A DNA stretch of 64,000 bases, taken from CAWCGU01 sp963795195. GTDB lineage: Bacteria; Actinomycetota; Thermoleophilia; Solirubrobacterales; 70-9. Each line of letters opens with the position of its first letter. Within the stretch, counting starts at the first letter, position 1. The stretch lies in NCBI GenBank assembly GCA_963795195.1, contig CAWCGU010000006.1, positions 2,542,001-2,606,000 of the forward strand. The letters run 5' to 3'. The notes under the pieces were generated by a model. The model saw only the letters and a program-made list of their open reading frames with translations, had not been told where the DNA came from and ran no database searches. Shown here piece by piece: positions 47,957 to 57,031 of this stretch. Position numbers and translations under genes: made by a program.

Positions 47957-49606
47957 CTAGCCCCGGGCGGGGCACCGCACATACAAAAGCCACGATTCAT
48001 TCTCATCCACGATCGCGAACCGATCGGGAACGGGAGCCGTCAGATTGCCCGGATCGTTGGGATCGAGGGTGAAGTTCTCCAGGACCACGTCGCTGGCGGG
48101 CTCGAGAAAATAGCCGGCCTCGGGCTCGGTGCGAATCAGGCCGGCTTCGGACTCGCGGACCGCGGCGACGATCTCCGATGGCCGGCGGTCGAGCCAGAGT
48201 GCGAGCAGCGGCACCGGCCGGTGGTTGGGCACGGTTATGTCGCTGCAGGGGGTTGCGCCCCGTTGCACATCGTCGGCGCCGTCCGCGTCGGGGCCGTAGG
48301 CGCCCGCGAATGCACCGGAGTCGGCCAGGTCGCGCAGGTCGTTTCGAATCTGCTCCTGGATGGCAATCGAGTCCTTGAGGTTGGCGAGGCGGGTGTACTG
48401 CGAGGTGCCGATGACCCCGGCGCTGAAGACGACGCCGACGATGGCGACTAGAGCCGCGAAGCCCTGCCAGCGCCGCCGCCAGGGATCCTCGCGGTCGAGC
48501 TCCAGCCAGCCGAAGACGCCGGCCCCGCAGAAGATCGCCAGGATCGTTGCCGCCAGCAGCGCGTAGCGAGTGATAACCGCCAGGCCCGCGATCGCCAGTA
48601 CGGCGAAGGCAGCGGCGGCGAGAAAGCCCGCCGCGGCCCCGAGCGCGCTGCGTCGTCGCAGCAACATCAGGGTCACAACGCCGCCGCCCGCGGCTCCCAA
48701 AAGCACCGGTTCGCGCAGAATCTCGCCAAGCCGGCGCGGGAAGAACCGGATGAAATCCCAGAGCCCGGTATCGCGGGCAAGTGTTTCAACCGTCTGTTGA
48801 GTCCCGGTCAGCGAATAGATCGGGTCGCCGGCGAAGGCGAGGTCGTAGAGCACCCAGAGCACAGGGGCGGAGGCCGCGAGCGCGACCAGCGGCCAGAACC
48901 CCTTCCGCCGAGGGGCGTAGGACAACGGATAGAGCGCGCGCACGAACCTGTCGCGCCGCGTCGGAGCGACCACCTGGATCAGGCCGCTGCGGGAGCGACG
49001 AGCAGCATCGAGCAGCGCCAACCCCCCCGGGGCGAAGCGGGTGTAGGCGAGGTAGATGATGTAGGCCGCGGAGAAGAGCCAGGCCTCGGGTCGCAGCAGG
49101 CCGGCGAGGGATAGCAGTACCAGCACGGGCGAGCCGCTGCGGGGTCTGCGAGTCTCGACGACGAGTGCGGCGAGCACCAGGGCGATGTACGGGATGTCGA
49201 CGTAAGCGCGGACTCCGTCGGAGAGCATCGGCTCGCGGGTGATGATGATCGCGGCAGCCAGCAGACCGGCGGGGACGTTGAACCAGAGCTGTCCGAGGCG
49301 GTAGGTCAGGTAGGTGACCGCGGAGAGTGAGAGAAAGGCGATCGCAACCGTGATCGGTTCAGCGCCGGCGCCGAACGGCGCGAGCACCACGCCGAGCAGC
49401 GTCTGAAGCGGATGCGGCGTCGGCGGGATCGGGGCTCCGTAGTCCAGCCCCTGGCCGTGGGCGAGCTCGCTGCCCCACACCAGTGAGTAGAACGTGTCGT
49501 AATTGGCGAACCCGTGGCCAAACCCCAGCCAGAGGGCGAGGGCGCCGCCGGCAATCCAGAAAACCGGGACGAACGGGCGAAGCCGCGGAGGGATGGTTCC
49601 GCTCAT
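47957..49606 (-). CDS. GT-C-type membrane glycosyltransferase (GT39/ArnT-like)
   Basis: 549 residues with about eleven membrane helices. After the first helix comes GHGFANYDTFYSLVWGSELA, the Asp-containing first loop typical of the dolichol- or polyprenyl-phosphate sugar transferases, then TPHPLQTLLGVVLAPFG and EPMLSDGVRAYVDIPYIALV, also typical. The C-terminal 160 residues lie outside. The enzyme would move a sugar from a lipid carrier to a glycan, protein or lipid at the outer side. The gene stands alone between the peptidase pair and dnaX, which is divergent. Confidence 0.8.
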   Translation of the reverse strand: MSGTIPPRLRPFVPVFWIAGGALALWLGFGHGFANYDTFYSLVWGSELAHGQGLDYGAPIPPTPHPLQTLLGVVLAPFGAGAEPITVAIAFLSLSAVTYLTYRLGQLWFNVPAGLLAAAIIITREPMLSDGVRAYVDIPYIALVLAALVVETRRPRSGSPVLVLLSLAGLLRPEAWLFSAAYIIYLAYTRFAPGGLALLDAARRSRSGLIQVVAPTRRDRFVRALYPLSYAPRRKGFWPLVALAASAPVLWVLYDLAFAGDPIYSLTGTQQTVETLARDTGLWDFIRFFPRRLGEILREPVLLGAAGGGVVTLMLLRRRSALGAAAGFLAAAAFAVLAIAGLAVITRYALLAATILAIFCGAGVFGWLELDREDPWRRRWQGFAALVAIVGVVFSAGVIGTSQYTRLANLKDSIAIQEQIRNDLRDLADSGAFAGAYGPDADGADDVQRGATPCSDITVPNHRPVPLLALWLDRRPSEIVAAVRESEAGLIRTEPEAGYFLEPASDVVLENFTLDPNDPGNLTAPVPDRFAIVDENESWLLYVRCPARG

Positions 49607-49677
49607 TGCGGCGAGCAGGGTACGGGGCCGCCCGACCCCGCCGTTGGCGGCCAGGCCTCCAACTAGACTGGCGAACC

Positions 49678-51438
49678 GTGTCCGAGGTTTCGCTCTACCG
49701 CCGCCATCGCCCCCAGGCGTTCAGCGAAGTGGTCGGCCAGGAGCAGATCGTTCGCACCCTCAGGAACGCCGTCGAGCGCGACCGTGTCCACCACGCGTAC
49801 CTGTTCGTCGGCACCCGCGGCACCGGCAAGACCTCGATGGCGAAGATCCTCGCCCGCTCGCTGAACTGCGTCAACGGGCCGACTCTGACCCCCTGCGGTG
49901 AGTGCGAGTCGTGCCGCTCGATCGCCGCGGGATCTTCGCTCGACGTGATCGAGATGGACGCCGCCTCGAACCGCTCTGTCGACGACATCCGTGAGCTGCG
50001 CGACCGAGTCGGCTTCGTCGCCACGGGTGGCGGCTGGAAGGTCTACATCCTCGACGAGGCGCACATGCTCACGCGCGAGGCGTGGAACGCCTTCCTGAAA
50101 ACGCTCGAGGAGCCGCCGCCGAACACCGTTTTCGTGCTCGCCACCACCGAGCCGCACAAGGTGATGCCGACGATCGCGGACCGCTGCCAGCGCTTCGACT
50201 TCCAGCGACCCAGCCTGGAGCAGATCTCCGAGGTCGTGCGCCGCGTCGCCGGCGCCGAGGAGATCACGATCTCCGATGAGGCGGTCGCGGCCATCGCCCG
50301 CGGCGCCACCGGCAGCTTCCGGGACGCACTCGGCACCCTCGACCAGCTCGTCGCCTACTGCGGGCCCGAGATCGAGGCCGACGACGCCCTCGCGGTGCTC
50401 GGAGTCGCCGACGCTGAACTGATCGTCAAGGCCGGCGACGCGATCGCCGCCGCCGACGGCAAGGCTGCGCTGGCGGTCGCCGCAGAGCTGGCGTCCTCCG
50501 GCCGCGACGTCGTTCAGTTCGGCCGTGACCTCGTCGCCCACCTGCGTCAGCTTCTGGTCGTCCGCTCAGCCGACGGGATTCCCGCCGGGATCGGGCTCGT
50601 AGTGCTGGACGCTGGGAAGGTGCTCGATCAGGCCGGCCGCGTTCCCGAAGTGGCGATCGTGCGCTCGATCGATGTGTTGAGCGCCGCGCTCGCGGAGATT
50701 CGCGAAGGAGACGAGCCGGCGATCACTCTCGAGGTGGCTCTGCTGCGCTGCGCGCGTCCCGAGATCGACCCTTCGGGCAGGGCGCTCGCCGAGCGCCTCG
50801 AGCGACTGGAGCGCTCGCTTGCTGAAGGCGGCACGGTCGTCGCCAGCGGCGCGAGCCCGGCGCTGCGATTGGCAGAGGACCAGGAGGTCACTGCCGACGA
50901 CGGCGGCAGCGCCGACGACCGTTCCCCCCAGAGCCATCAACCAGAGCCCGCTCCCGGCCCGATCGACGCCGATCCCGGACCCGAGGAGGACGCAGCGCCC
51001 CCGGAGGCCGAGGTCAAGAACGTCGCCCAGGCGGCCGCGGCCAGCGTCGCGCAGGCGATCGACATCGAACGCGTCGCTGACCTCTGGCCCTCGGTCGTCG
51101 AGCAGGTGCGCCAGTCGGGTTCGATCTTGCTGTCGTCGATCTTCGAGGGAGCCAAGCCGATGGAGGTCGACGCCGCACAGTCCGAGCTCAAGATCGGATT
51201 CCCGGCCTCGATGGCCTTCAACAAGCGCAAGGCCGAGTCTCAGCTGAACACCGACCGGTTCGCCGATGCTCTGCGCACGGTCGTGGGGGAGAGGCTGAGA
51301 CCAGTGTTCGTCCTGCTGGAGGGCGGGGACGACAGGGCCGCGAACGAGCAGCTCAGCGAAGACGAGGTGTTTGAGCGCCTCAAGGACAGCTTTGAAGCGG
51401 AGGAAATCATCACGGACCCCGAGGAGGAATCAGCATGA
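49678..51438 (+). CDS. dnaX: DNA polymerase III subunit gamma/tau
   Basis: 586 residues from GTG at 49678; the longer upstream frame runs into the divergent gene. It starts SEVSLYRRHRPQAFSEVVGQ, as DnaX proteins do. Walker A is GTRGTGKTS (45-53), zinc ligands are C64, C73, C76 and C79 (CVNGPTL...CGECESC), Walker B and sensor follow (VYILDEAHMLTREAWNAFLK, TLEEPPPNTVFVLATTE). Domain III is present (LLRCARPEIDP), and the C-terminal 200 residues are a Pro/Glu-rich linker and a tau-like end. It loads the sliding clamp at the replication fork. It forms an operon with ybaB and recR. Confidence 0.96.
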   Translation: MSEVSLYRRHRPQAFSEVVGQEQIVRTLRNAVERDRVHHAYLFVGTRGTGKTSMAKILARSLNCVNGPTLTPCGECESCRSIAAGSSLDVIEMDAASNRSVDDIRELRDRVGFVATGGGWKVYILDEAHMLTREAWNAFLKTLEEPPPNTVFVLATTEPHKVMPTIADRCQRFDFQRPSLEQISEVVRRVAGAEEITISDEAVAAIARGATGSFRDALGTLDQLVAYCGPEIEADDALAVLGVADAELIVKAGDAIAAADGKAALAVAAELASSGRDVVQFGRDLVAHLRQLLVVRSADGIPAGIGLVVLDAGKVLDQAGRVPEVAIVRSIDVLSAALAEIREGDEPAITLEVALLRCARPEIDPSGRALAERLERLERSLAEGGTVVASGASPALRLAEDQEVTADDGGSADDRSPQSHQPEPAPGPIDADPGPEEDAAPPEAEVKNVAQAAAASVAQAIDIERVADLWPSVVEQVRQSGSILLSSIFEGAKPMEVDAAQSELKIGFPASMAFNKRKAESQLNTDRFADALRTVVGERLRPVFVLLEGGDDRAANEQLSEDEVFERLKDSFEAEEIITDPEEESA

Positions 51439-51833
51439 GTCGACGCGGAGGCCCCCCGATGCCGGGAGGTATGGGCGGCCCGGGAGGCATGGATATCGGG
51501 GCGATGATGAAGCAGCTCCAGCAGGTTCAGGCCGAGATGGCGCAGGCGCAGGAAAAGCTCAAGGACGAGGTCGTCGAGGCCAGCGCGGGCGGCGGGATGG
51601 TCAAGGTCAAGATGACGGGAGACCTCGCAGTTCAGGAGATCAAGATCAACCCCGACGCGATCGACCCCGAGGACGCCGAGATGCTCGAGGAGCTGGTCAC
51701 CGCGGCGGTCAACGAGGCGCTGCGCGCGGCCCAAGAGCTGGCGTCGAGCCGTCTCGGCGGTGCTGCCGGGCTCGGCGGCGGCGGGCTGGGCGGGCTGGGC
51801 GGGCTCGGCGGGCTCGGGATACCCGGCCTCTAG
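51435..51833 (+). CDS. YbaB/EbfC family nucleoid-associated protein
   Basis: 132 residues. The ATG overlaps the dnaX stop (ATGA). The core is MDIGAMMKQLQQVQAEMAQA, QEKLKDEVVEASAGGGMVKV and INPDAIDPEDAEMLEELVTA, a full YbaB domain, framed by Gly/Pro-Met-rich ends (PPMPGGMGGPGG; GLGGGGLGGLGGLGGL). YbaB forms dimers that bind DNA with little sequence preference and is nearly always encoded between dnaX and recR, as here. Confidence 0.95.
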   Translation: MSRRGGPPMPGGMGGPGGMDIGAMMKQLQQVQAEMAQAQEKLKDEVVEASAGGGMVKVKMTGDLAVQEIKINPDAIDPEDAEMLEELVTAAVNEALRAAQELASSRLGGAAGLGGGGLGGLGGLGGLGIPGL

Positions 51834-51888
51834 CGCTTGCCCGCTCGAATCCCCGGGGCCAGCCTCGGCGGTCGTTAGTTTCCCCGGC

Positions 51889-52485
51889 GTGCAACCAGGA
51901 CCCATCCAGAGGCTCGTCAGCGAGCTCGGCAAGCTGCCCGGCGTCGGACAGCGCTCGGCGCAGCGCCTCGCCTTCCACATCCTCCGCGAGCGCGATGAGG
52001 ATGCTTTCGCCCTCTCCGATGCGATCCGCGAGGTCAAGGAGAAGGTCGGGCTCTGTGAGGTCTGTTTCAATTTGGCCGAGGGGCCGCGCTGTCGCATCTG
52101 CGACGACGGGCGCCGCGACACTGCTCTGATTTGCGTGGTGGAACAGCCGGCTGACGTGATCCCGATCGAGCGGACGCACGAGTTCAGGGGTCTTTACCAC
52201 GTGCTCGGCGGCGCCCTCTCTCCTATTGACGGGGTCGATCCTGAGGACATCAAGGTTGCCGAGCTGGTCCGTCGTGTGAGCGAGGGCGAGGTCAGCGAGG
52301 TAGTTCTGGCAACGAACCCGACGACGACGGGCGAGGCGACTGCGCTTCACATCGCTGATCTGCTCAAGGGCCAGGTCCAGGTCACTCGCCTGGCGAGCGG
52401 ACTCCCCGTCGGCGCCGATCTCGAACACGCCGACGAGGTGACACTCGGCAGGGCTCTGGCCGGACGCCGCTCGATTGGCGACTGA
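51889..52485 (+). CDS. recR: Recombination mediator RecR
   Basis: 198 residues, the usual size. GTG start at 51889, 55 bases after ybaB. Helix-hairpin-helix LVSELGKLPGVGQRSAQRLA, a C4 zinc finger CEVCFNLAEGPRCRIC, and a Toprim domain (ICVVEQPADVIPIERTHEFR; GLYHVLGGALSPIDGVDPED; VVLATNPTTTGEATALHIAD). RecR with RecO helps load RecA on single-stranded DNA during gap repair. Convergent with the MMPL gene, with six bases between stops. Confidence 0.97.
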   Translation: MQPGPIQRLVSELGKLPGVGQRSAQRLAFHILRERDEDAFALSDAIREVKEKVGLCEVCFNLAEGPRCRICDDGRRDTALICVVEQPADVIPIERTHEFRGLYHVLGGALSPIDGVDPEDIKVAELVRRVSEGEVSEVVLATNPTTTGEATALHIADLLKGQVQVTRLASGLPVGADLEHADEVTLGRALAGRRSIGD

Positions 52486-52491
52486 GCGGGC

Positions 52492-54592
52492 CTAGGCTTC
52501 GCTCAGGCCGATCCGCGCGTGCAGCCGCCGCAGCGGCCGTGGCGCCCACCAGTTCCGGTCGCCGAGCAGATTCATCAGGGCCGGCACGAGCAGGGCGCGG
52601 ATGATCGAAGCGTCGATCAGCACCGCCAGCGAGATGCCGAGGAAGGCCTCCTTGATGAAGATGATCTCCGAGGTCACGAAGGCGCCGACCGCAACGGCGA
52701 ACAGCACCGCGGCCGCGGTGACGATGCGGCCGGTTCGCTCCAGTCCGACCGCGACGGCTTCCGAGTTCGAGAGGCCGCCGTCGTGGGCTTCCTTGATCCG
52801 TGCCAGCAGGAAGACGCCGTAGTCGGTCGAGAGTCCGAAAACGGTTGCGAACAGCAACAGCGGCATCGTCGTCTCGATGCCCCCCTGGCTCTGGAAGCCG
52901 AGCAGGCCCTCCAGACGGCCGTCCTGGAAGATCAGCACCAGGATCCCGAAGACGGCGCTGAGGCCGAGCAGATTCATCAGCAACTGCTTGATCGGCAGCA
53001 CCACGGAGCCCGTCATCAAGAAGAGGATCAGCACAGTGCTCAGCGAGACGATCGCCAGCATCATCGGAATGTGGTCGGCGAGGCTCTGTTTGAGGTCTAC
53101 GTAGCCTGCGCTGAAGCCGCCCACCAGGCCGTTGCCGGGCAGCGCTCGCAGGTCTGCGACGAGTTGCTCACTTGTATCACTGAGCGGGGGTGCGCTTGAG
53201 GTGACTGCGACCACCCAGTCGTCCTGATCGACCCGCGAGGGGGAATCGACGCTGCCCGCCTCGGGGATCTCGGCAGCCGCAGAGGCGACCTGCTCGACAT
53301 CCGCTCTATCGCCACGAACCGCGATTTCGATCGGGTTGTCGCGAAAGGGCGGAAAGTCGGACTGCAGAGCGTCGTCCACCTGGTGGGCGCTGGTGTCCGC
53401 CGGCAGGACCTGTGGGTCCACCCACGTGAACGCGGCGCTCAGGAAGGGGATGCCGAGCACGATCAGCAGCGTGGCGCTGAGGATTGCGATGCGACCCGGA
53501 ATGCGGCCGACGGTCTGCGCCAGTCGATACCAGAAGCCTTGGTTGGCAGGGCGCGCCTCGGCCTCTGCGCGGCGACGCAGGAAGCTCGGGGCGAGCGCGT
53601 TGACGCGGTTCCCGAGCACCGCCATCACCGCGGGCAGCACGACCAGCGAGACGGCCGCCGCCATCAGCGCGACCATCATTCCCCCGAGGCCCATCGAGTA
53701 GAGGAAACGCTGCGGGAAGACGAGCAGCGCCGCCATCGCGCAGGCCACCGTCAGGGAAGAGAACAGCACGGTGCGCCCTGCCGTTGCCAGGGTGCGACGC
53801 ATCGCCTGCAGCCCGGGACCCGTTCTGGCGATCTCCTCTCGGTAGCGGGAAACCATGAAAAGGCTGTAGTCGATCGCGAGCCCCAGTCCGAGCCCGGTGA
53901 CGATGTTGAGCGGAGAAGATCGAGACAGAGGTCAGTTCGCTGGCAACCCGAAGCATCAGGATCGTCCCGACGATCGCGAGGCCGCCGACCAGCAGCGGCA
54001 GCGCCGCCGCGACGAGACTGCGGAAGAAGAGCAGCGAGAGCAGGAAGATGATCGGGAAGGCGTACAGCTCCGCGCGCTGCAGGTCCGACTCGACCTTGTC
54101 ATTGACCTGCTGCTGGGCGACAGCGGCTCCACCGACGAGCACGTCGTCCTCGTCCTCGAGCAGGGCGACGATGCGCTCGCTTGCTTCCTGCTCCCCGTCG
54201 TCGTCGGTGGGTGAGAGCCGAACCGCCAGATAGGTTGAGTTCTGGTCCTCCGACACGAAGATCTTCGCGCCGCTGTTCGTGAAGTCGTTGACCTCGGCGA
54301 CATCCTCGTCGGCGGCGATCTCGCCGGCCAGGGCCTGGACCCGCTCCCGTCCGGCGGGGGTGGTGACGTCGACGTCGTTGACGAGCACAACGACGCCAAC
54401 CCCGCGATAGCCTGCCTCCTCGAGGCGGTCGCTCGCCTCAACGCTTTCGGTGTCCGGGTCGTCGGCGCCGTATGGATCAAGCCGGTCTGCCACTCCCGCA
54501 ACGGAGACACCCGCGGCCCCGAACAGCACGATGGAGACGATCACGACGGTCCAGCGGCGGCGCTGGGCGAGGTCGGCGAGGAATTCAAACAT
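52492..54592 (-). CDS. MMPL/RND-type exporter, frameshifted near 53915
   Basis: About 700 residues when joined. I chose ATG 54592 (MFEFLADLAQRRRWTVVIVS) after ACCAAGGAGCAACCG. The N-terminal part has a first helix, a large outer loop (VVVLVNDVDVTTPAGRERVQ) and helices to VSIF. One extra C in TCTCCGCTC separates this from LNIVTGLGLGLAIDYSLFMV, SRYREEIA and the second half (LLLFATVFGLSTDYGVFLLA), which carries the Asp-Tyr pairs of the proton path. These proteins export lipids or drugs. The overlap with the PadR gene indicates an operon under PadR control. Confidence 0.88.
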
Positions 54593-55160
54593 CGGTTGCT
54601 CCTTGGTGTCGTCGCCCCTCGTGGTCGGCCAGGCGCTCATGGTCGGTCAGGCTTTTCGCCTCTGCTGCGCAGTAGCCCTCGGCCCAGGCGTTGAGCGCGA
54701 TTCCGTAGCGAAGCACTGAAAGTTGGTGCGGGTCGTCATTGGCCTCCACCTGCGGCTCGATCTGCTCGAGCCGCTCCCGCGTCGCTCCGTGACGGCGAGC
54801 GAGGTCGGCCATGATCCGCGGCCCGGTGCCGGGATCGGCGCGCATCGAGAAGAACAGCTTCAGCAGCCACTCGTCGCGCAGCTCGTCGACCTCCGGGGGG
54901 TCGCGCAACCACCCGTGGAGGGCCTTGCGCCCCGCCGCGGTGATCTCGTAGCGGATCCGCCGCCTCGCCCCGGTGTCGTCGCGCCTCCCCTTCGCCAGGC
55001 CCGCCGCCTCGAGCCGCTTCAGCTCGGGGTAGATCTGGCCGTAGCTCGCCTTCCAGAAGAAGCGTGTGGAGTGTTCGACGGTCTGCTTGATGTCGTAGCC
55101 GCTGCGCGGCCGCGCCTCGAGGAAGCCGAGGATCACGTAGGCGGTGGGGCTGAGCTTCAT
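54585..55160 (-). CDS. PadR-family transcriptional regulator
   Basis: 191 residues. Winged helix: LSPTAYVILGFLEARPRSGY, DIKQTVEHSTRFFWKASYGQ, IYPELKRLEAAGLAKGRRDD, RIRYEITAAGRKALHGWL. The C-terminal half is the helical Vir_act_alpha_C-like dimer arm (LLKLFFSMRADPG; RYGIALNAWAEGYCAAEAKS). It overlaps the MMPL gene by eight bases, so it likely controls that exporter and itself. A set of AT-rich half-sites lies just upstream of its ATG. Confidence 0.93.
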   Translation of the reverse strand: MKLSPTAYVILGFLEARPRSGYDIKQTVEHSTRFFWKASYGQIYPELKRLEAAGLAKGRRDDTGARRRIRYEITAAGRKALHGWLRDPPEVDELRDEWLLKLFFSMRADPGTGPRIMADLARRHGATRERLEQIEPQVEANDDPHQLSVLRYGIALNAWAEGYCAAEAKSLTDHERLADHEGRRHQGATDV

Positions 55161-55184
55161 ATATCGGGAAGATATATAAATATC
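55161..55184. promoter_or_regulatory. AT-rich inverted half-sites, likely PadR operator
   Basis: ATATC (55161-55165), GATAT (55171-55175) and ATATC (55180-55184) form two overlapping inverted repeats directly before the padR-type ATG. In a genome of this GC content such a run is rare by chance. Regulators of this family often bind AT-rich palindromes in their own promoters. Confidence 0.6.
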
Positions 55185-55206
55185 TGGCGTCCGTGTGTGA
55201 GGCCCG

Positions 55207-55583
55207 TCACGCGGTGCGTCGAAGAAGAGTGCGAAGGCTGATCACGAGTTCGTCCGGCGCGATCGTGAGTCGACGCCAAGTGACACGGACGACGGTCCAG
55301 CCGGCCGCGTGCAGCAGTTCGTCGCGCTCGCGGTCGCTCTCGAATCGCCGGCGGTTGAGGTGGGCCTTGCGGCTGTCGAGCTCGACCATCAGGTGGGCGT
55401 CGCGCCAGCGGCAGTCCGGTTCGAAGATCCGGTTGCCCAGCGTGACGGCCTGGTTCGTCGGCGAATCGCGTCGCGATCGAATCCCAGCTCAGACAATTGT
55501 CGCCTCGCCACAACCCCCTCCTGAACCGCCGCGAGCTCCGCCGCGGCGCCCTCACGGGAGCGAGTTGGACGCAGCGCGCGCAT
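55207..55583 (-). pseudogene. AbiEi/DUF559-type gene relic with missing centre
   Basis: From ATG at 55583 the frame reads VQEGVVARRQLSELGFDRDA and then IRRRTRPSRW, the N-terminal winged helix of AbiEi-like proteins. In another frame follows DSPTNQAVTLGNRIFEPDCR, then AHLMVELDSRKAHLNRRRFE and LLHAAGWTVVRVTWRRL, the DUF559 endonuclease-like end, with stop at 55207. Full proteins of this type are about 280 residues; some 150 residues are missing here, and a frameshift lies near 55460-55480. Confidence 0.65.
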
Positions 55584-55723
55584 AGCGCGCTTTTGATCCA
55601 AGTCGTCGGCAGCCACGCTGAAGACAAGCCCGACGCTGCGAACCTCGCCCCCTCCACACGCCCTCGGTGCTGTCATTGTCCCTGGCGCCGCCTGCGACCC
55701 AAGCGTCCCTATCCTGCGCCCCC

Positions 55724-56995
55724 ATGCCTGAGGCAACCCCAAACGCCGGCGTCGCTCTCACCAACACCGTCGTCATGAAGTTCGGCGGCACCTCCGTCGC
55801 CGGGCCGGAGGACATCAGGCGTGCGGCGGGGCGGATCGTCGCCGCTCGCAACAACGGGATGAAGGTGGTCGCGGTGCTCTCGGCTCGCGGTAAGACGACC
55901 GACGAGCTGCTGGCGATGGCACGCGAGGTCTCCGAGCGGCCGATCGCGCGGGAGATGGACATGCTGCTCTCGACCGGGGAGCGGATCTCCTGTGCGCTCT
56001 GCGCGATGGCGATTCACGACCTCGGTCACAACGCGATCTCGCTGACCGGATCGCAGGCCGGGATCGTCACCGACTCCTCGCACACGAAGGCGCGCATCCT
56101 CGATGTCCGCGCCGATCGCATCCGCAATGCGCTGGAGGCCGACAACATCGTGCTCGTCGCCGGCTTTCAGGGAGTCTCAGGCGACAGCCACGACGTGACC
56201 ACCCTGGGGCGCGGCGGTTCCGATACCACCGCGGTCGCCCTGGCGGCGGCACTGGGAGCCGAGGTCTGCGAGATCTACACCGACGTCGCGGGCGTCTACA
56301 GCGCAGACCCGCGAATCGTTCCCGACGCCCGCATGCTGAAGCTGGTCTCCTTTGAAGAGATGCTGGAGATGGCCGCTTCCGGCGCCGGGGTGCTGCAACT
56401 ACGCGCGGTCGAGTACGCCCGCAACCACGGTGTTCGCATTCACTGCCGAAGCTCCTTCGCAGCCGGCCCCGGTACATTCGTGCTCGCCGAGTCCGAGACG
56501 ATGGAACGACCGATGGTCACAGCAGTCACGCACTCCGACAAGGAGGCGCGGGTCACGCTCACAGGCGTGAAGGACGAGCCGGGGATCGCCGGTCGCATCT
56601 TCACGGCCCTTGCCGAGGCCAACGTCAACGTCGACATGATCATCCAGAACGAGCCGGTCTCCGAAGAGCACGGCGCCGACCTCTCCTTCACCGTCGAGCG
56701 CGACGAGATGCAGACGGCCGTCGACGCCCTGACGGCGCTCGACGCCGGCGATCAGGTGCTGACAGATGACCGCATCGGCAAGGTCTCCGTGATCGGCGCG
56801 GGGATGCGTTCGCATCCGGGGGTCGCCGCGAAGGTCTTCCGGACGCTGGGTGAGCGCGGCATCAACATCGAGATGATCCAGACCTCGCCGATCAAGATTT
56901 CATGCGTGATCGGCGCCGACGAAGTGCCCGGAGCGGTGCAGTCGCTGCATGCCGCGTTTGAGCTCGGCGCCGAAGAAGTGGCCCTGGGCGAATAG
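55724..56995 (+). CDS. lysC: Aspartate kinase
   Basis: 423 residues; ATG at 55724 (MPEATPNAG) is taken over a longer frame with no ribosome site. Motifs: VVMKFGGTSVAGPEDIRRAA (ATP and aspartate site), SARGKTTDELLAMA, LLSTGERISCALCAMAI, VTTLGRGGSDTTAVALAAAL and EIYTDVAGVYSADPRIVPDA, then two ACT domains (VTLTGVKDEPGIAGRIFTAL; VSVIGAGMRSHPGVAAKVFR) that bind Lys or Thr for feedback. It makes aspartyl phosphate, the first step to Lys, Met, Thr and diaminopimelate. The next gene, asd, encodes the second step. Confidence 0.97.
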   Translation: MPEATPNAGVALTNTVVMKFGGTSVAGPEDIRRAAGRIVAARNNGMKVVAVLSARGKTTDELLAMAREVSERPIAREMDMLLSTGERISCALCAMAIHDLGHNAISLTGSQAGIVTDSSHTKARILDVRADRIRNALEADNIVLVAGFQGVSGDSHDVTTLGRGGSDTTAVALAAALGAEVCEIYTDVAGVYSADPRIVPDARMLKLVSFEEMLEMAASGAGVLQLRAVEYARNHGVRIHCRSSFAAGPGTFVLAESETMERPMVTAVTHSDKEARVTLTGVKDEPGIAGRIFTALAEANVNVDMIIQNEPVSEEHGADLSFTVERDEMQTAVDALTALDAGDQVLTDDRIGKVSVIGAGMRSHPGVAAKVFRTLGERGINIEMIQTSPIKISCVIGADEVPGAVQSLHAAFELGAEEVALGE

Positions 56996-57031
56996 CCCCG
57001 GCGCGCGAGGCGCATTCGCAATACTGAAGGC

